From: Ricordea florida
Taxonomy: Eukaryota > Cnidaria > Anthozoa > Corallimorpharia > Ricordeidae
Assembly: GCA_949710005.1 (NCBI GenBank)
Contig: OX453272.1
Coordinates: forward strand, 29,740,932 to 29,804,931
Reading direction: 5' to 3'
DNA length: 64,000 nt
The position numbers and the translations under genes were made by a program. The notes under the pieces are model-generated. The model ran no database searches. It was not told the origin of the DNA and saw only the letters and a program-made list of their open reading frames with translations. Below are positions 11,900 to 22,766 of the stretch, in pieces (the first letter of the stretch is position 1; every line of letters begins with the position of its first letter).

Positions 11900-12440
11900 G
11901 ACCCGCCGTTTTGTCTCAATTCCTCCGCACAGCCATTAGGAAACACACATATAACGGGTTGAAACAACGAAACGAGGAAGGAATGGCGCCCGTGTTTCTC
12001 GCGACTTTGTGCATCGCTCTCCGCGCTCAAAGAAATAGAAAAAGAATCCCTGAAGAAGGACAACGAGTGCATTAAGAACCACAACGGCTAGAAACCGAGC
12101 CTATGTTGCGTTCATCTTTCACTCCCAATATCCCAATTATAGTCGGGGAGGGGGTTGAATGGGGATAAGCGTTAAAATGCACCCTACGAGTCGGACAACG
12201 GTTGTGGAGACTACACAGCACTTTATTGCCGGCTTTATAGAGCAAAGTTACAACCAATACAAGACAAAACTCAAAAAAAAAAAAAGAAAGAAGAGAGTTT
12301 AGGGAAAATGTGTGAAATTATTTCTTTACTTGCAAATTCTACATGATTCATTAGTCGTTATTGCTATGTGTAACAGATTCCGCTTTTTTAACCAGTTTTT
12401 AATTATTAATAAGTGATTCCCTTTGATTCGCCAATTTTTG
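11900..12440. other. Gene-free spacer after the minisatellite
   Basis: Unique-looking sequence without a convincing reading frame. The short frames here have no recognisable motif. I see no RNA gene or clear repeat boundary. Confidence 0.4.
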
Positions 12441-12452
12441 CCCGCCTTTAAG

Positions 12453-12610
12453 TGACGTCATTAGTTTCCCACGTAAGGATATAAAAAGCCAGCACAGCGA
12501 CCTCTCTTCAGTTTTTCTCAGTATCTGTTCTAGATTTCAAAGCATAAGCCACTTAGCCCTTTGATCCTAAAGTTACCTCTGGCCTTTAGAGTGCAAGCGG
12601 GAACCGATGT
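12453..12610 (+). promoter_or_regulatory. TATA/CRE promoter-like block with possible non-coding first exon
   Basis: A full CRE (TGACGTCA) near 12453 is followed by TATAAAAAG near 12480 and a pyrimidine-rich start-like stretch about 30 bp on. Near 12610 a consensus donor (GTAAGT) follows, and an acceptor (TTTACAG) lies near 13193; AATAAA is present near 13450. Joining these gives no open frame (the only ATG runs straight into TGA), so a non-coding transcript or an old LTR promoter are both possible. Confidence 0.35.
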
Positions 12611-13699
12611 GTAAGTACTGTGATATCCTTACATTATAAGACACTTAGGAACTATGTATGAGAATTCTTAAGTGCGACTTTCTTCGCAATATTATTTAAG
12701 TTTACAAGCCATATGGTGACGCCCCAGCTTCACTAGTTTACTTTCGAATTTTGTTAGTGCGTCACATCTAGTTCGTATAATTTAAGTTTCATTAAGTTAC
12801 ACGTTTTAAGAAGGTTTTTTACGTCTTTAAGTTATCAATATCGTTTATAGGCTTGCAACTACGCTCACGCAAGCATTCTTGTATCGTGACCACCATCGCG
12901 TGTATCCCGCTTTCCGCAATTAGCTACTATATAGTAATTGGTTTTCGCTGCATTGTATTTCAGTTTACATTTGATTATCGCCAATAAATCACCGTCAATC
13001 ACACCTGATTCTCGGTGATACCTGGCCTTATTCGAGTAGTAAAGCAATTCCCGCCCGTCCAAGTTCACCGCGACAAGTTCTTAGCAAGTGACGCTACGCT
13101 TTCGACAGTCGCAGTGAGCTAGACGCTACACTATGTAAATTCATTTGACTATTGACAAATTGTGTTTAATTCATTACTTGTTGATATTTACAGGAGCCCA
13201 TTGCTGGAAATGAGCTCAAGGTATTATGTCAATCCGCAGCCAATACCATCAAGGCTTAAAAGACCAATCACAACGTTGGGCGGAGGCACAAATACCACCA
13301 CCTGACAACATTCAACTTGACTGTAATGACGATGACTTTCCCTCAAGTTGTCGAAACGTCAGTCAACGTCGTCAATAACGGTTCTTTTCAGAACTACATG
13401 TATCTACACTAGGACGATCAAACTCCGAAACACTTTTTTAAGTTCTAAGGAAATAAAGATACTAAGTTAAAATGGAGAAAATTTGGCATCCAAGCCTATA
13501 ATTTTATCGCTTTAGTAGAATAGGTCTAGCCGCATTCAGGCGTTCAGATAGAGAAACAGCGAACAGTGGTGGAAAAGAGGACGAAACGGGCGTACAACGT
13601 TTTCCCTTCGCACTCCCCCAACGTTTCCGCCCTTTTCCACGTTCGGTATTTTCCTAGCGCCGTTCACGTTATTGAAAGCCTAGAAGAGCCTTGAATGGG

Positions 13700-16600
13700 T
13701 TAACAAGTCTTACTTTTTTTCAGTGGCCTGTCTTGAGGACATAGAATCATGATGACTATACCAGTACCAGCTATAAAGGCACCAATGCTGCCTGGTCCAT
13801 AAACGCTAACTTCCATAGCTAATCCACCTAACGCGGGAGATATCATGCGTGCAAATGACAGTGTAGAATTTCCGATACCCAACAGAACTCCTTTTTCGTC
13901 CTCATCCCCTCTTCTAAATGTCAAGTTTGTCACGCAAACACGAGACACTGCAGTTGATAAGGCGAGTGGCAAAATAAAACCCGCAACAAATAGAATATTG
14001 GGTGAAAATGTTATTCCCAAAAGTGACAGTGCAAGGATCATGGAGAAGTGAAGCAGCATTTTAGAATCATTGTGGTTGTATAGGCTGGAAAGTGGTCCTA
14101 CCAGTCTGCCACAAAACCCGGAGACAAGTCCATTGTAAGACAGGATGTAACCATTAGTTTTAGGGCTGGTACCAAAATGGAACTCGAGCATTGAGGTGAA
14201 GTTGGACCGGAACATTAGCATTGAAAATCCCATGAGAAAGCGAATCAAAATCAGATCCAACACGCTGCTTATGGAGGCTATTTTGAAGATACTCGAGGCT
14301 GAACTGGATGGAGCTTTGTTGCACGTTTCAGCAGTTTCAGTGGACTGCATCTTATTTTCCTGTTTAAATCCTCTCTTTAAGACTTCTTTGTTGTCAGGGG
14401 TTATATCGGTTACAATTTCACCTTGAGTACCTGTTGCTTGTTCGTTTTCTCTACCAGGCAGATTCTGAGCCTTTATTGGACCCACTGGTTCCACAAACAG
14501 CCATACAAACAGAAAATTCAACGCGAATACTCCAGCTGTCAACACAGATACCTTACAAAAGCCGTTTGATTGCATGGCTAAGTGGCCTCCTATGAGAGGA
14601 CCAACACTGAAACCGAGGCTTGAAAAGGCATTGAAATTTCCAAACACTTTGGGGTGTTCAACTGTTGCTGTGATGTCAGCAAGAAAGGTCTTCGACACAC
14701 TTTGACTGTGCTTGAAGATCCCTGTGAAAACAAATGAAACATAATTTATTGAATATTTGACCTTCACAGTATTAATTAACGTATATTTATAGCCACTGAC
14801 ATTTACCGAGACGAAAGAACAGTCTGGAATGGAATTCTAACCCGCCACCTCGCTAATACCAGACAACACTCTACCAGTTGAGTCGAGCCAGCCGTCTATG
14901 CTGACTACGCTGGGAGCAGGTCAACCAACAGTTGAATCCTCTGGCAGATACATTAGAGACCAAAGGAAATTATCTCCAGAATTGCTGCTTTATTAGGCAA
15001 AAACAGAAACAGAAAAATACTCTAGACATTGAACAACCAAGAACCCGCTAGAGAAAGGCGTGTCGTCCCCCCTCACCTAACCAAGAACCTGTTAGAGAAA
15101 GGCGTGTCTTCCCCCCTCACCTAACCAAGAACCTGCTAGAGAAAGGTGTGTTTTCCCCCTCCCTAACCAAGAACCTGTTAGAGAAAGGCATGTTGTCCCC
15201 CCCTCACCTACATGTAAGGCGTGACAAAGCCTAAGGAACCTTTGCGTAGGAAGCTAACTTCCCTCGGGCTAACAACTTTCACACTTCCCCTATGGCTTCG
15301 CGTTTTCACAGACCTAGTTAATCTTAAAATTCTTGTTCTCGCCAACTTGGTAACTTCGAGTCAGCAGGACCCCACATCACCTTTTCTTTCAAAATGACAG
15401 GGCGCAATACAATGCATTAGGAATAGACTCTGGAGGTATAAAAATGCATACTTGTCCAATACTCTGACAAATTTATGCACAGAATTGTATTAAAATACAT
15501 TGTGTTGTATTGTGTCATTCTAGAATGTATTGTTGAACTATTGTTATGGCCATATGATACAATACAATGCAATGCATAAATTTGTCGGAGTATTGGACAA
15601 CCCTCTAAAAATGCCCAATCTTTGATATCGCCCAGTTATTCGCTACAGGTCATGGGCTCCCACCAAGAAAGAGTAACTAGATCTCACCTGTGGGGACCCT
15701 GCTGAGGGCCAAGAAAAGTAATGTTGTGGGTAAGCCAAGTGAGAAATAACCACCTGCAGAAATCAACAAGGTCAGTAGTAAAATGCTCTTCCTTCCAAGC
15801 ATGTCACTGAGTCTTCCCTGCAATGTAGAATGTACACACAAAAAAAGGTCTTAACTTATTCAGCCCCAATGTCAGTCCACCATGAAATATTAATATTATT
15901 AGCCTGGATAACAAAACAAAACAAAAGTATTATTATCATTATAATCCAAATCAATAGTTGACTAAGTTCTGGATGGATCCATTAAAAATTGCTGTTATTT
16001 GACTTATCTCTGTTCTTGAAAACCTTTACTAACAGCCTCTTGCAAGAAGAAGAATATGACTTTTTCTGACCATTTTCTAGTTTTTACTAGATCCTCTAAG
16101 TAAGTTTGGGCAGACGGACTTGTTTTGCTATGACAAATATCAAGTGCTCCATATTTTTGGACTGACTTGTGCTTGATGTAAAATAAAGATGGAAATACAA
16201 ATCAAGCATGTTCAAAAGACCAAAATATTTCTTTTAATCTGTATTAAATTTACATGAACCTAAAAAAAAAGTTACCCCAAGAAATATGTGTTTCGATGTA
16301 AAAAACTAGGCAGCAAGAGAAACAAAAAGCTGTTTGTCACGCTAAAGCAAGTCACTCAACCAAAACTTAGAACAATACTTTAAATATATCTTATTGATGA
16401 AGCACCAGGGTCGATATTCTCCCAGTATGGACAGAGTATGGACTGAGCCCAGCAAGGTCCGTACAAAAAAAGACCAAGGGCCAATTCTCCCAGAGCAGTA
16501 CCGAGCCATTGTGGTTAATTAAAAATTTTATGCACAACTAGAAACTGCAATTAGGTTTTGTTTAAAAAAAAATGATATACTAAAGATTCAGGAAAAATGT

Positions 16601-19600
16601 TTCTATTTCAAAGGGTACTGCTGTGCTGGCTACCCAGACAGGAGTTTTACCTTGCTCTTGCTTTAGGCTAAAAAACATAATTGGCACTACTTGCCAGCTT
16701 TATTTAGAAGACAAGGATCTGATTTTGAACTGTGCAGAATAATTCAAGACATTACCCTGTCTGATACTGGGAAAATATCAGCCCTTACTGGACCAGAAAA
16801 GGAGAAATCTGATTGGTCCATTTTAGTTGTTGGCCCTCAGACTGCAACAAAAAATAAATATTAGCTGAAAGGGGTTCCCCTTCATTTAACTGTACTATAA
16901 TATAATCATATTATAATATAATATTGGCACAGTTATTTGCAGATAACATTGAGATTACCATGAGTGGACTGGAAAACAACTGCAAAGCACCATATATGGA
17001 GCCTGTCAAAATGGAGCAAAATATAAAGACCTTGCTTAGAAAGTTATTTCAACATGGGAATGCATAACAAACACACACCTCTCAAGTCTCCCAATTTTGT
17101 CACGAGTTTTCAGTTCAATCTCACAGTCTCACAACAAGACAAACAAATCTCCATGACCAAGCTCATTCAGTAAGTAACATCAAAACAAACAGACTTTCTG
17201 TATTATTAAAATTTTTGTTAATTTTGTAATTAAGTACTAAGTTTTTGTTATACATAGTTTTTAATTAAGTTTCTGGCAGGTCCCCACCAGCCTTTAGGTT
17301 GCCTCAAACCAACCTGCCTCAACAAAAACTATATGTATGTATGTATGTGTATATATGTAAGAATGCAAAAAAGAGCTTGGCAAATATGCTGCCCAGCCAT
17401 CCTGATGTTACTCTTGGTCAATAACACATATTTATGACAATCGAGACAAAAATCAAATTAGATATAAACAGAATCAACAAAATTTTCGCATGCAGTCATG
17501 ATTCAATAGGAATACAGTTCCCAGTGTTAATGTTTCTATCCTTGCATTAAAGTTTTCGAGAATTATAGCAAAGGATTACAGAAAGACAAATATTTTGTCA
17601 TGTGTAGCCCAACAAGGTAATCTAACTAACAAGCTGCACTAGCTTAGCTTGTGCTACCAAAAATGTTTATATTAAATGTGCATCTAATTTCTCCAAAGTG
17701 AAATGCAAAAACAAGAAACAAATACCTACTGGGCACTGGTTTCCTATTCAGCAGCAGAGCCCATATAAAATTTTACCCCATATGAACAATTTTTCATCTT
17801 ATTCTAAAATTCTAAATGGAATTGAACATAGTAGTGTTGGGAGTAGTCACCTAAGTACATCCTGAGTCAGGAGCTCATGCTTTACAATGTCCAGATTGAC
17901 TGCTGATTTTAGATCTTCAATTTATACTTTATTATTATTAGCTTACCATCCAAACAACTTTGTAAGCTAAGCCTGAAGAACCTGGTATTACTATGTACAT
18001 ACAGTTATCATCAATTAATGCACCTATCAATGTTAAGCCGGCAGGGGGGGAGTCAGGGCATGGGGTGGGGATTTGACATTTTTGACAAATTTGCCGTCAA
18101 ATTCCCTGCCCACTGGCAAATCATTCCAGTTAAATGCAACCAAATTTCCCCACCCTGGGCTGCACATCGCTGTCAAATATCCCAAGGCTGGCAAAGAAAG
18201 ATTCAAATATTCCCTCCCCCGGGAGAACAAGGTCAGTCAAATGCCCCACCCCAGGGCCAACAAAGACAATCAAATCCCCACCCCATGCCCTGACTCCCCC
18301 CCCCCCCCGCGCGCCGGCTTAACATTGATAGGTGCATAATGCAAGTACCTATTGCTCCAACTGTGGATGGTGATGCACCCAACTCCCTTGCTCTATGAGT
18401 TATCAGCGGCAGCAACATGCTAACACCAAATAAATCCTGTTAACACACAGGGAGAAAAAAAATTCAATAGCTTACCAGTACTTCTTCTTGGATAGAGATG
18501 TACCACTGGAACCTTGAAAGCCTATTCAAGCCCTAGTCCAGCTGAATTTGGCTATCTTACACTAGACTTAAATCCCACAATATTACTTCCTCCCTATACC
18601 AGACTTGCTATTTTCCAGAAACTCCCAAAGTAACCAGCATGTACTGTCCAGGCAAAACAAAAGCTTATACCACAATTATTGTTTAGTCAATGATGGTAAT
18701 CTATTAACCCTTTCTTTGCTATTGGACTGTGTTGCTGGTAAACTTAAAATTTGTAATTTTTTTTTTTTGATTGGTAATATTTCCAATTTCCCTTTCCTAA
18801 ATTGAAATCTTTAACTAATTGATCAGTTTCCTGTGAAGTAACCTACTCTAGAACCAAAATATCTGATTTCTGAACCCTACCACAGGCCAGACTCCTTGAA
18901 AACCATACCTGTCACAGTGCACCTACCTATACAGCCCATAATATAGCAGTAAATCCCCCACCCCTATCCCCAGGAGGCCCATGTTTAAAAATCCTGACCT
19001 TCGTAATCTTACACAGTCCTTCAGCTTAATAGCCTGCCATTCTGAAACCTGTGTTCAGCTGACAACAAAATTCAAGCTGGCGTTAGAAATGTACCTTTCT
19101 GATCACAGTACCACAGGACACCCAATATTGGGATGTTTTCTTGTAGATGATCGCGAAGGCAACAAATAACAAGATCTCAACTATCACATGACTTCTTAAG
19201 GACTCTGCTGAGTGTATCACGCCAGTATTGACAAACCTATTTAACTGTTCTCTAGACTCAGGTGTCTTTTCAGCCATTTGGAAACAAGGCAAAGTAACAG
19301 CACTTTTCAAATCTGGTGACAGATCTGACTGTAATAATTATAGGCACATTACAGTACTTCCGACAGTTAGTAAGATCCTTGAGAGAGCAGTACATCAACA
19401 ACTATACTGTTATTTGATTGAGTCAAACATACTTTCACCAAAACAGTTTGGCTTTCACTCTAAATTATAAACCAAGGTTGTCCTCACTCATTTTATGGAC
19501 AGGGCCCTTGAAAAACTTGATAATGGAATGTTAACAGGAGCAGTGTTTCTCGATCTTATGAAGGCTTTTGGCACTGTTGATCATGGCCTGCTGTTAACAA

Positions 19601-21936
19601 AGTTGAAAGATATTTGTCCTTGTGATAACGTAGTGGGATGGTTTAGATCATATCAAAACAATCGCTTTCAGCTCACTACAGTTGGTGATCTCTGGTCTCC
19701 GCTGAGACCGATTCAAGTCGGCATTCCACAAGGAAGTATTCTTGGCCCTCTCTTGTTCTTGGTTTACATTACCAGTAATGATCTTGTCTAACTGCCTGGA
19801 ATATTGTAATGTTGCCCTTTACGCTGATGACACAGTTATCTACTTCAGCAACTCCTGAAACTATTGAGATCGAACGTCTTATAAAGGACCTGTCTAAACT
19901 TTCTTCATGCTTTAGTACAAATCGTCTAACCTTGAATATTTCTAAATCTAAGTTTACTTTAATTGGTAATGCCCAAAAGATCAGCTCTTGTACTGATACC
20001 AATAAAGTTATTGATAATTCGCCTCTTGATTGCACCAATACTTTTTAACATCTTGGTGTAACCATAAACAAGACTATGACTTGGAGACACCATGTTGAGG
20101 CCACTTCCACTAAGATCACTGAAAGACTTGGTTAATGAAATGAACAAGGCACTTGCTGTTGATGTAAACATGGACCAATTTGTATAACAGCCTGGTATAC
20201 CAACATTTTGATTACACTGATACTATCTGGGGCAATAAGGGTAATGTTACTCTTATGAGTGAGATACAGCTACTACAAAAAAGGCTGCCAAGATCATCCT
20301 AAATTTAACAAGTTTTTCTTCATCTACAGAAGCATTAAATATACTTAGTTGGCCAACACTTGAAAAATGCAGGATATTTCACCATTGCCTCTTGGTTTTT
20401 ACCTATGTAACTGGCCTCCTGGATTCAACTTTGATCTAAAGAGAAACTGTGACATTCATTCCTACAATACTTGCGACAAATCCAAACATACTTATTCTAC
20501 TTGAGCCACTGGTCGATGCAGTCTGCCTCTCTACATGTTTGTGGCCCCACTACACAAAGAAGCAAGACTAGTGTTGCTACAAATTCATCTAGTCTCCGAG
20601 CGCAAGCTTAAGCGAATGCAGAAGTCCACCTATCGTGAAGTGCAGAGGTGGCTCTTCGAACTTTGGGAGGCAAGAAGGAGAAGTCACTGAGGCAGCTGCA
20701 GTTGACTGAACTGAACTGAACTGAACTTAGACAATATTTGCATTTACTACTAGGATTTTCATTTACTACTAAGTAGAATAAGTATGTTTAGTCGTATAGG
20801 TGCTCCGTGATAATGGGCAAAGTATATTAGGATAGGTCAGCTAGGGCAACTAGGTCATGATTGTTTAAGAGTAAGATAACTTTTCAACATTACTATGATT
20901 TAGAAATTAGCTTTTTTACTAAGTAGAATAAGTACAATTAGTTTTAAGCGCTGCGTGGTAGGAGGCAAAATACATTAGGATAGGTCACGATTTTTCAAGA
21001 GTATTAACTAAAGGATAACTTTTCAATGTTTCTGTGATTAGAAATTAGCTTTTGGAATGATTTCTGCACAGGTCCCTACTTTATTATACATGATGTAGCC
21101 ATATTGTATTATTCTGCAATAACAAAAAATGTTTACATGTGAACAATTCATCCAGTGCATGCATAATGAAGTAGGGACCGGTGAGGAAATCTTGCCTTAG
21201 CTTTTTTGCGACTACTAGGATAAATGAAATAAATGCTTATGTTTGTTTTAAACATTTTGTGTCATAATTTGTTGGGTACGAATTGACTAGAGGGTTGGGT
21301 ACGAACCGTCTGGGTACGAAAAATCCATGGGTACGAAACGACTGGTAAGCGAGATACACACATATTACTATATCAGAGTGACGGAGGATCTGAAATAAAG
21401 TAACGATTATTTACATCTAGTAATAAGTTGTAAGATATTAAATTATTTTAGGACCTTTTGATAAACTGCTATTAAGTAAAAATAAATCCAATGTATAATT
21501 GGGATGTTACAAGTATAGTACAATGCGATATAGTATTTTCTTACGTACTGTACATGTAAAGGAATATGCGGTGGCTTCAAAATGACAACAAATCAAAAAA
21601 TATATTCTCTGAAAATCTGAGTTCGAGTTGTCTCTTTTAAGCCACCGTAGGAGCAATATAGAGGGCTCTGAAAACATTTCGTTTCTTCCAATTTTAACAT
21701 TCTCGTGTCAGCTGTTTACAAATTATCTTTGCCTCCTTAAAATTACAAGTTACAAAATTACAATTTCAGGGTGAACGAGGCAGTTCACTCTAAATCTTCA
21801 TGTCATCGTGAAAATAAAGAAAACTTACCAAAAAACCTACGAAGTACAAGCAGTAAACCCGCCAGATATCTTCGTTGATCTTAAATAAAGACGTCGGGGA
21901 CAGTTTCCGCAAGGTAAATCCAAATATTCCATGCAT
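13700..21936 (-). CDS. MFSD9: Major facilitator superfamily transporter, MFSD9-like
   Basis: Coding exons in transcript order are 21829-21936, 18349-18436, 16959-17002, 15688-15817 and 13700-14721; phases agree and give 463 residues, close to vertebrate MFSD9. The product starts MHGIFGFTL. Early motifs are YFVGFLDLFGVSMLLPL, ELGASPSTVGAIGSIYGALQ and GRLSDMLGRKS (the MFS loop 2-3 signature), then IFKHSQSVSKTFLADI and GFSVGPLIGGHLAM. About 12 hydrophobic segments are split by a charged, low-complexity central loop (near residues 210-260). The substrate is unknown. MFSD9 is the best match from memory of family motifs; MFSD10 or another MFSD member is the alternative. Exon 1 is present twice (second copy 22193-22300) in an exact 364-bp duplication, so either copy could start the transcript. 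The gene is divergent from the ankyrin/MYND gene at 22767. Confidence 0.88.
14828..14912 (-). repeat. Degenerate tRNA-like sequence (SINE head?)
   Basis: In MFSD9 intron 4, the minus strand has an A-box-like stretch (CTCAACTGGTAGAGTG) and, 30-odd bases on, a B-box-like GGGTTAGAATTCC. Stems are poor. It looks like a decayed tRNA-derived element and not an active tRNA. Confidence 0.35.
15035..15212. repeat. 44-bp tandem repeat, four copies
   Basis: Units beginning AACCAAGAACC start at 15035, 15079, 15123 and 15165, each with the words TAGAGAAAGG and a C-rich tail. The fourth step is 42 bp. The array lies in MFSD9 intron 4. Confidence 0.9.
15452..15600. repeat. Foldback element with 28-bp inverted ends
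   Basis: TTGTCCAATACTCTGACAAA at the left end is matched by its inverted copy ending at 15600, with about one mismatch over 28 bp. The interior is rich in AATACAAT words. It is a short non-autonomous palindrome in MFSD9 intron 4. Confidence 0.75.
18018..18337. mobile_element. MITE with perfect 25-bp terminal inverted repeats
   Basis: ATGCACCTATCAATGTTAAG (continuing CCGGC) at 18018-18042 is exactly inverted at 18313-18337. The inner arms are also inverted (poly-G then GTCAGGGCATGGGGTGGGG, against its complement), so the 320-bp element can fold almost fully. Its end is only 11 bp from the 5' splice site of MFSD9 exon 2. The short reading frames in both strands are side-effects of the palindrome. 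Confidence 0.85.
19190..20727 (+). pseudogene. Degraded CR1/L2-type LINE reverse transcriptase
   Basis: In MFSD9 intron 1, opposite to the gene, pieces of a non-LTR reverse transcriptase appear in changing frames: 19228-19470 (KVTALFKSGDRSDCNNYRHI, stop at 19470), 19495-19791 (VFLDLMKAFGTVDH, then VGIPQGSILGPLLFL) and YADDTVIYF from about 19817. Stops and shifts make it dead. It is 5'-truncated and ends in a run of TGAAC units (20703-20727), the microsatellite-type tail usual in CR1/L2 elements. No endonuclease domain is seen. Confidence 0.88.
20728..21270. repeat. Related short repeats and a foldback downstream of the LINE
   Basis: Two diverged copies of a block (AAGTAGAATAAGTA ... TTAGGATAGGTCA) lie at about 20750-20850 and 20920-20990. 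They are followed by a foldback at about 21058-21197 that pairs GGTCCCTACTT with AAGTAGGGACC. No coding signal. Confidence 0.5.
21272..21350. repeat. GGGTACGAA short tandem motif cluster
   Basis: GGGTACGAA occurs four times in about 75 bp with short spacers. It may be the end of a transposon; I cannot place it in a family. Confidence 0.55.
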
Positions 21937-22415
21937 TATAAACTGACTCACTTTAGACAATCACACCTCATGGCATTACGTGGATGAATATCCACCGATT
22001 TGAAAACTGGTACTGGCAAGCGGTAACCTTAAGAAAAGTCGTAGCAGAAAGCCAATTTTAACATTCTCGTGTCAGCTGTTTACAAATTATCTTTGCCTCC
22101 TTAAAATTACAAGTTACAAAATTACAATTTCAGGGTGAACGAGGCAGTTCACTCTAAATCTTCATGTCATCGTGAAAATAAAGAAAACTTACCAAAAAAC
22201 CTACGAAGTACAAGCAGTAAACCCGCCAGATATCTTCGTTGATCTTAAATAAAGACGTCGGGGACAGTTTCCGCAAGGTAAATCCAAATATTCCATGCAT
22301 TATAAACTGACTCACTTTAGACAATCACACCTCATGGCATTACGTGGATGAATATCCACCGATTTGAAAACTGGTACTGGCAAGCGGTAACCTTAAGAAA
22401 AGTCGTAGCAGAAAG
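21688..22415. repeat. Exact 364-bp tandem duplication spanning MFSD9 exon 1
   Basis: The unit at 21688-22051 is repeated at 22052-22415 with no difference I can see. Each unit holds the MFSD9 5' flank, the 36-codon first exon and its donor site. CCAATT is found at the start, the junction and the far end, so 6-bp microhomology marks the breakpoints. The lack of divergence implies a recent event or an assembly artefact. Confidence 0.95.
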
Positions 22416-22766
22416 CCAATTAAACAAGTACAATATACTTCAAAAATAATGTTTAAAATGCTACATCGGCACGTGAAATCTCTTTTCGAAGATATAAAGA
22501 TGTGTCCGTGCTGGGTCCCAGCATCAGACTTCCTTAGAGTTATTTTACCCCATCCCTACCCCTAGTGAGTTTAAGTTGTAATTTGCTTGTCCTCAGTTTA
22601 TTGCTAAAGACCGCTAAACAGTTCATGTTCTTTTTTAATCCGGCACACTAAGTGATGTCATTTGGTAGTTTGGTTTCGAAGAAAGCTGCTACGCGAAGCA
22701 ATTGAAGTGCCTTGGCCAATTCGTTTTGAAATTGTGAGTTTGCATAGAAAGTCAAACTTGTAAAAG
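22416..22766. promoter_or_regulatory. Divergent promoter region between MFSD9 and ankyrin/MYND gene
   Basis: The two start codons face away from each other, about 470-830 bp apart depending on which exon-1 copy of MFSD9 is used. I see no TATA box at a convincing place. A shared bidirectional promoter is inferred from the arrangement alone. Confidence 0.4.

Noticed and set aside
13290..13440. Possible hammerhead ribozyme or Penelope-type terminal repeat around GTCGAAACGTC
   Set aside because: GAAAC is present, but the required CTGATGA core at the right distance is not; I keep it only as a possible dispersed repeat.
13845..14426. Plus-strand frames of 68 and 76 aa
   Set aside because: They are antisense shadows of the last MFSD9 exon.
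18018..18339. Several overlapping 60-90 aa frames on both strands
   Set aside because: They lie within a palindromic MITE and are inverted images of each other.
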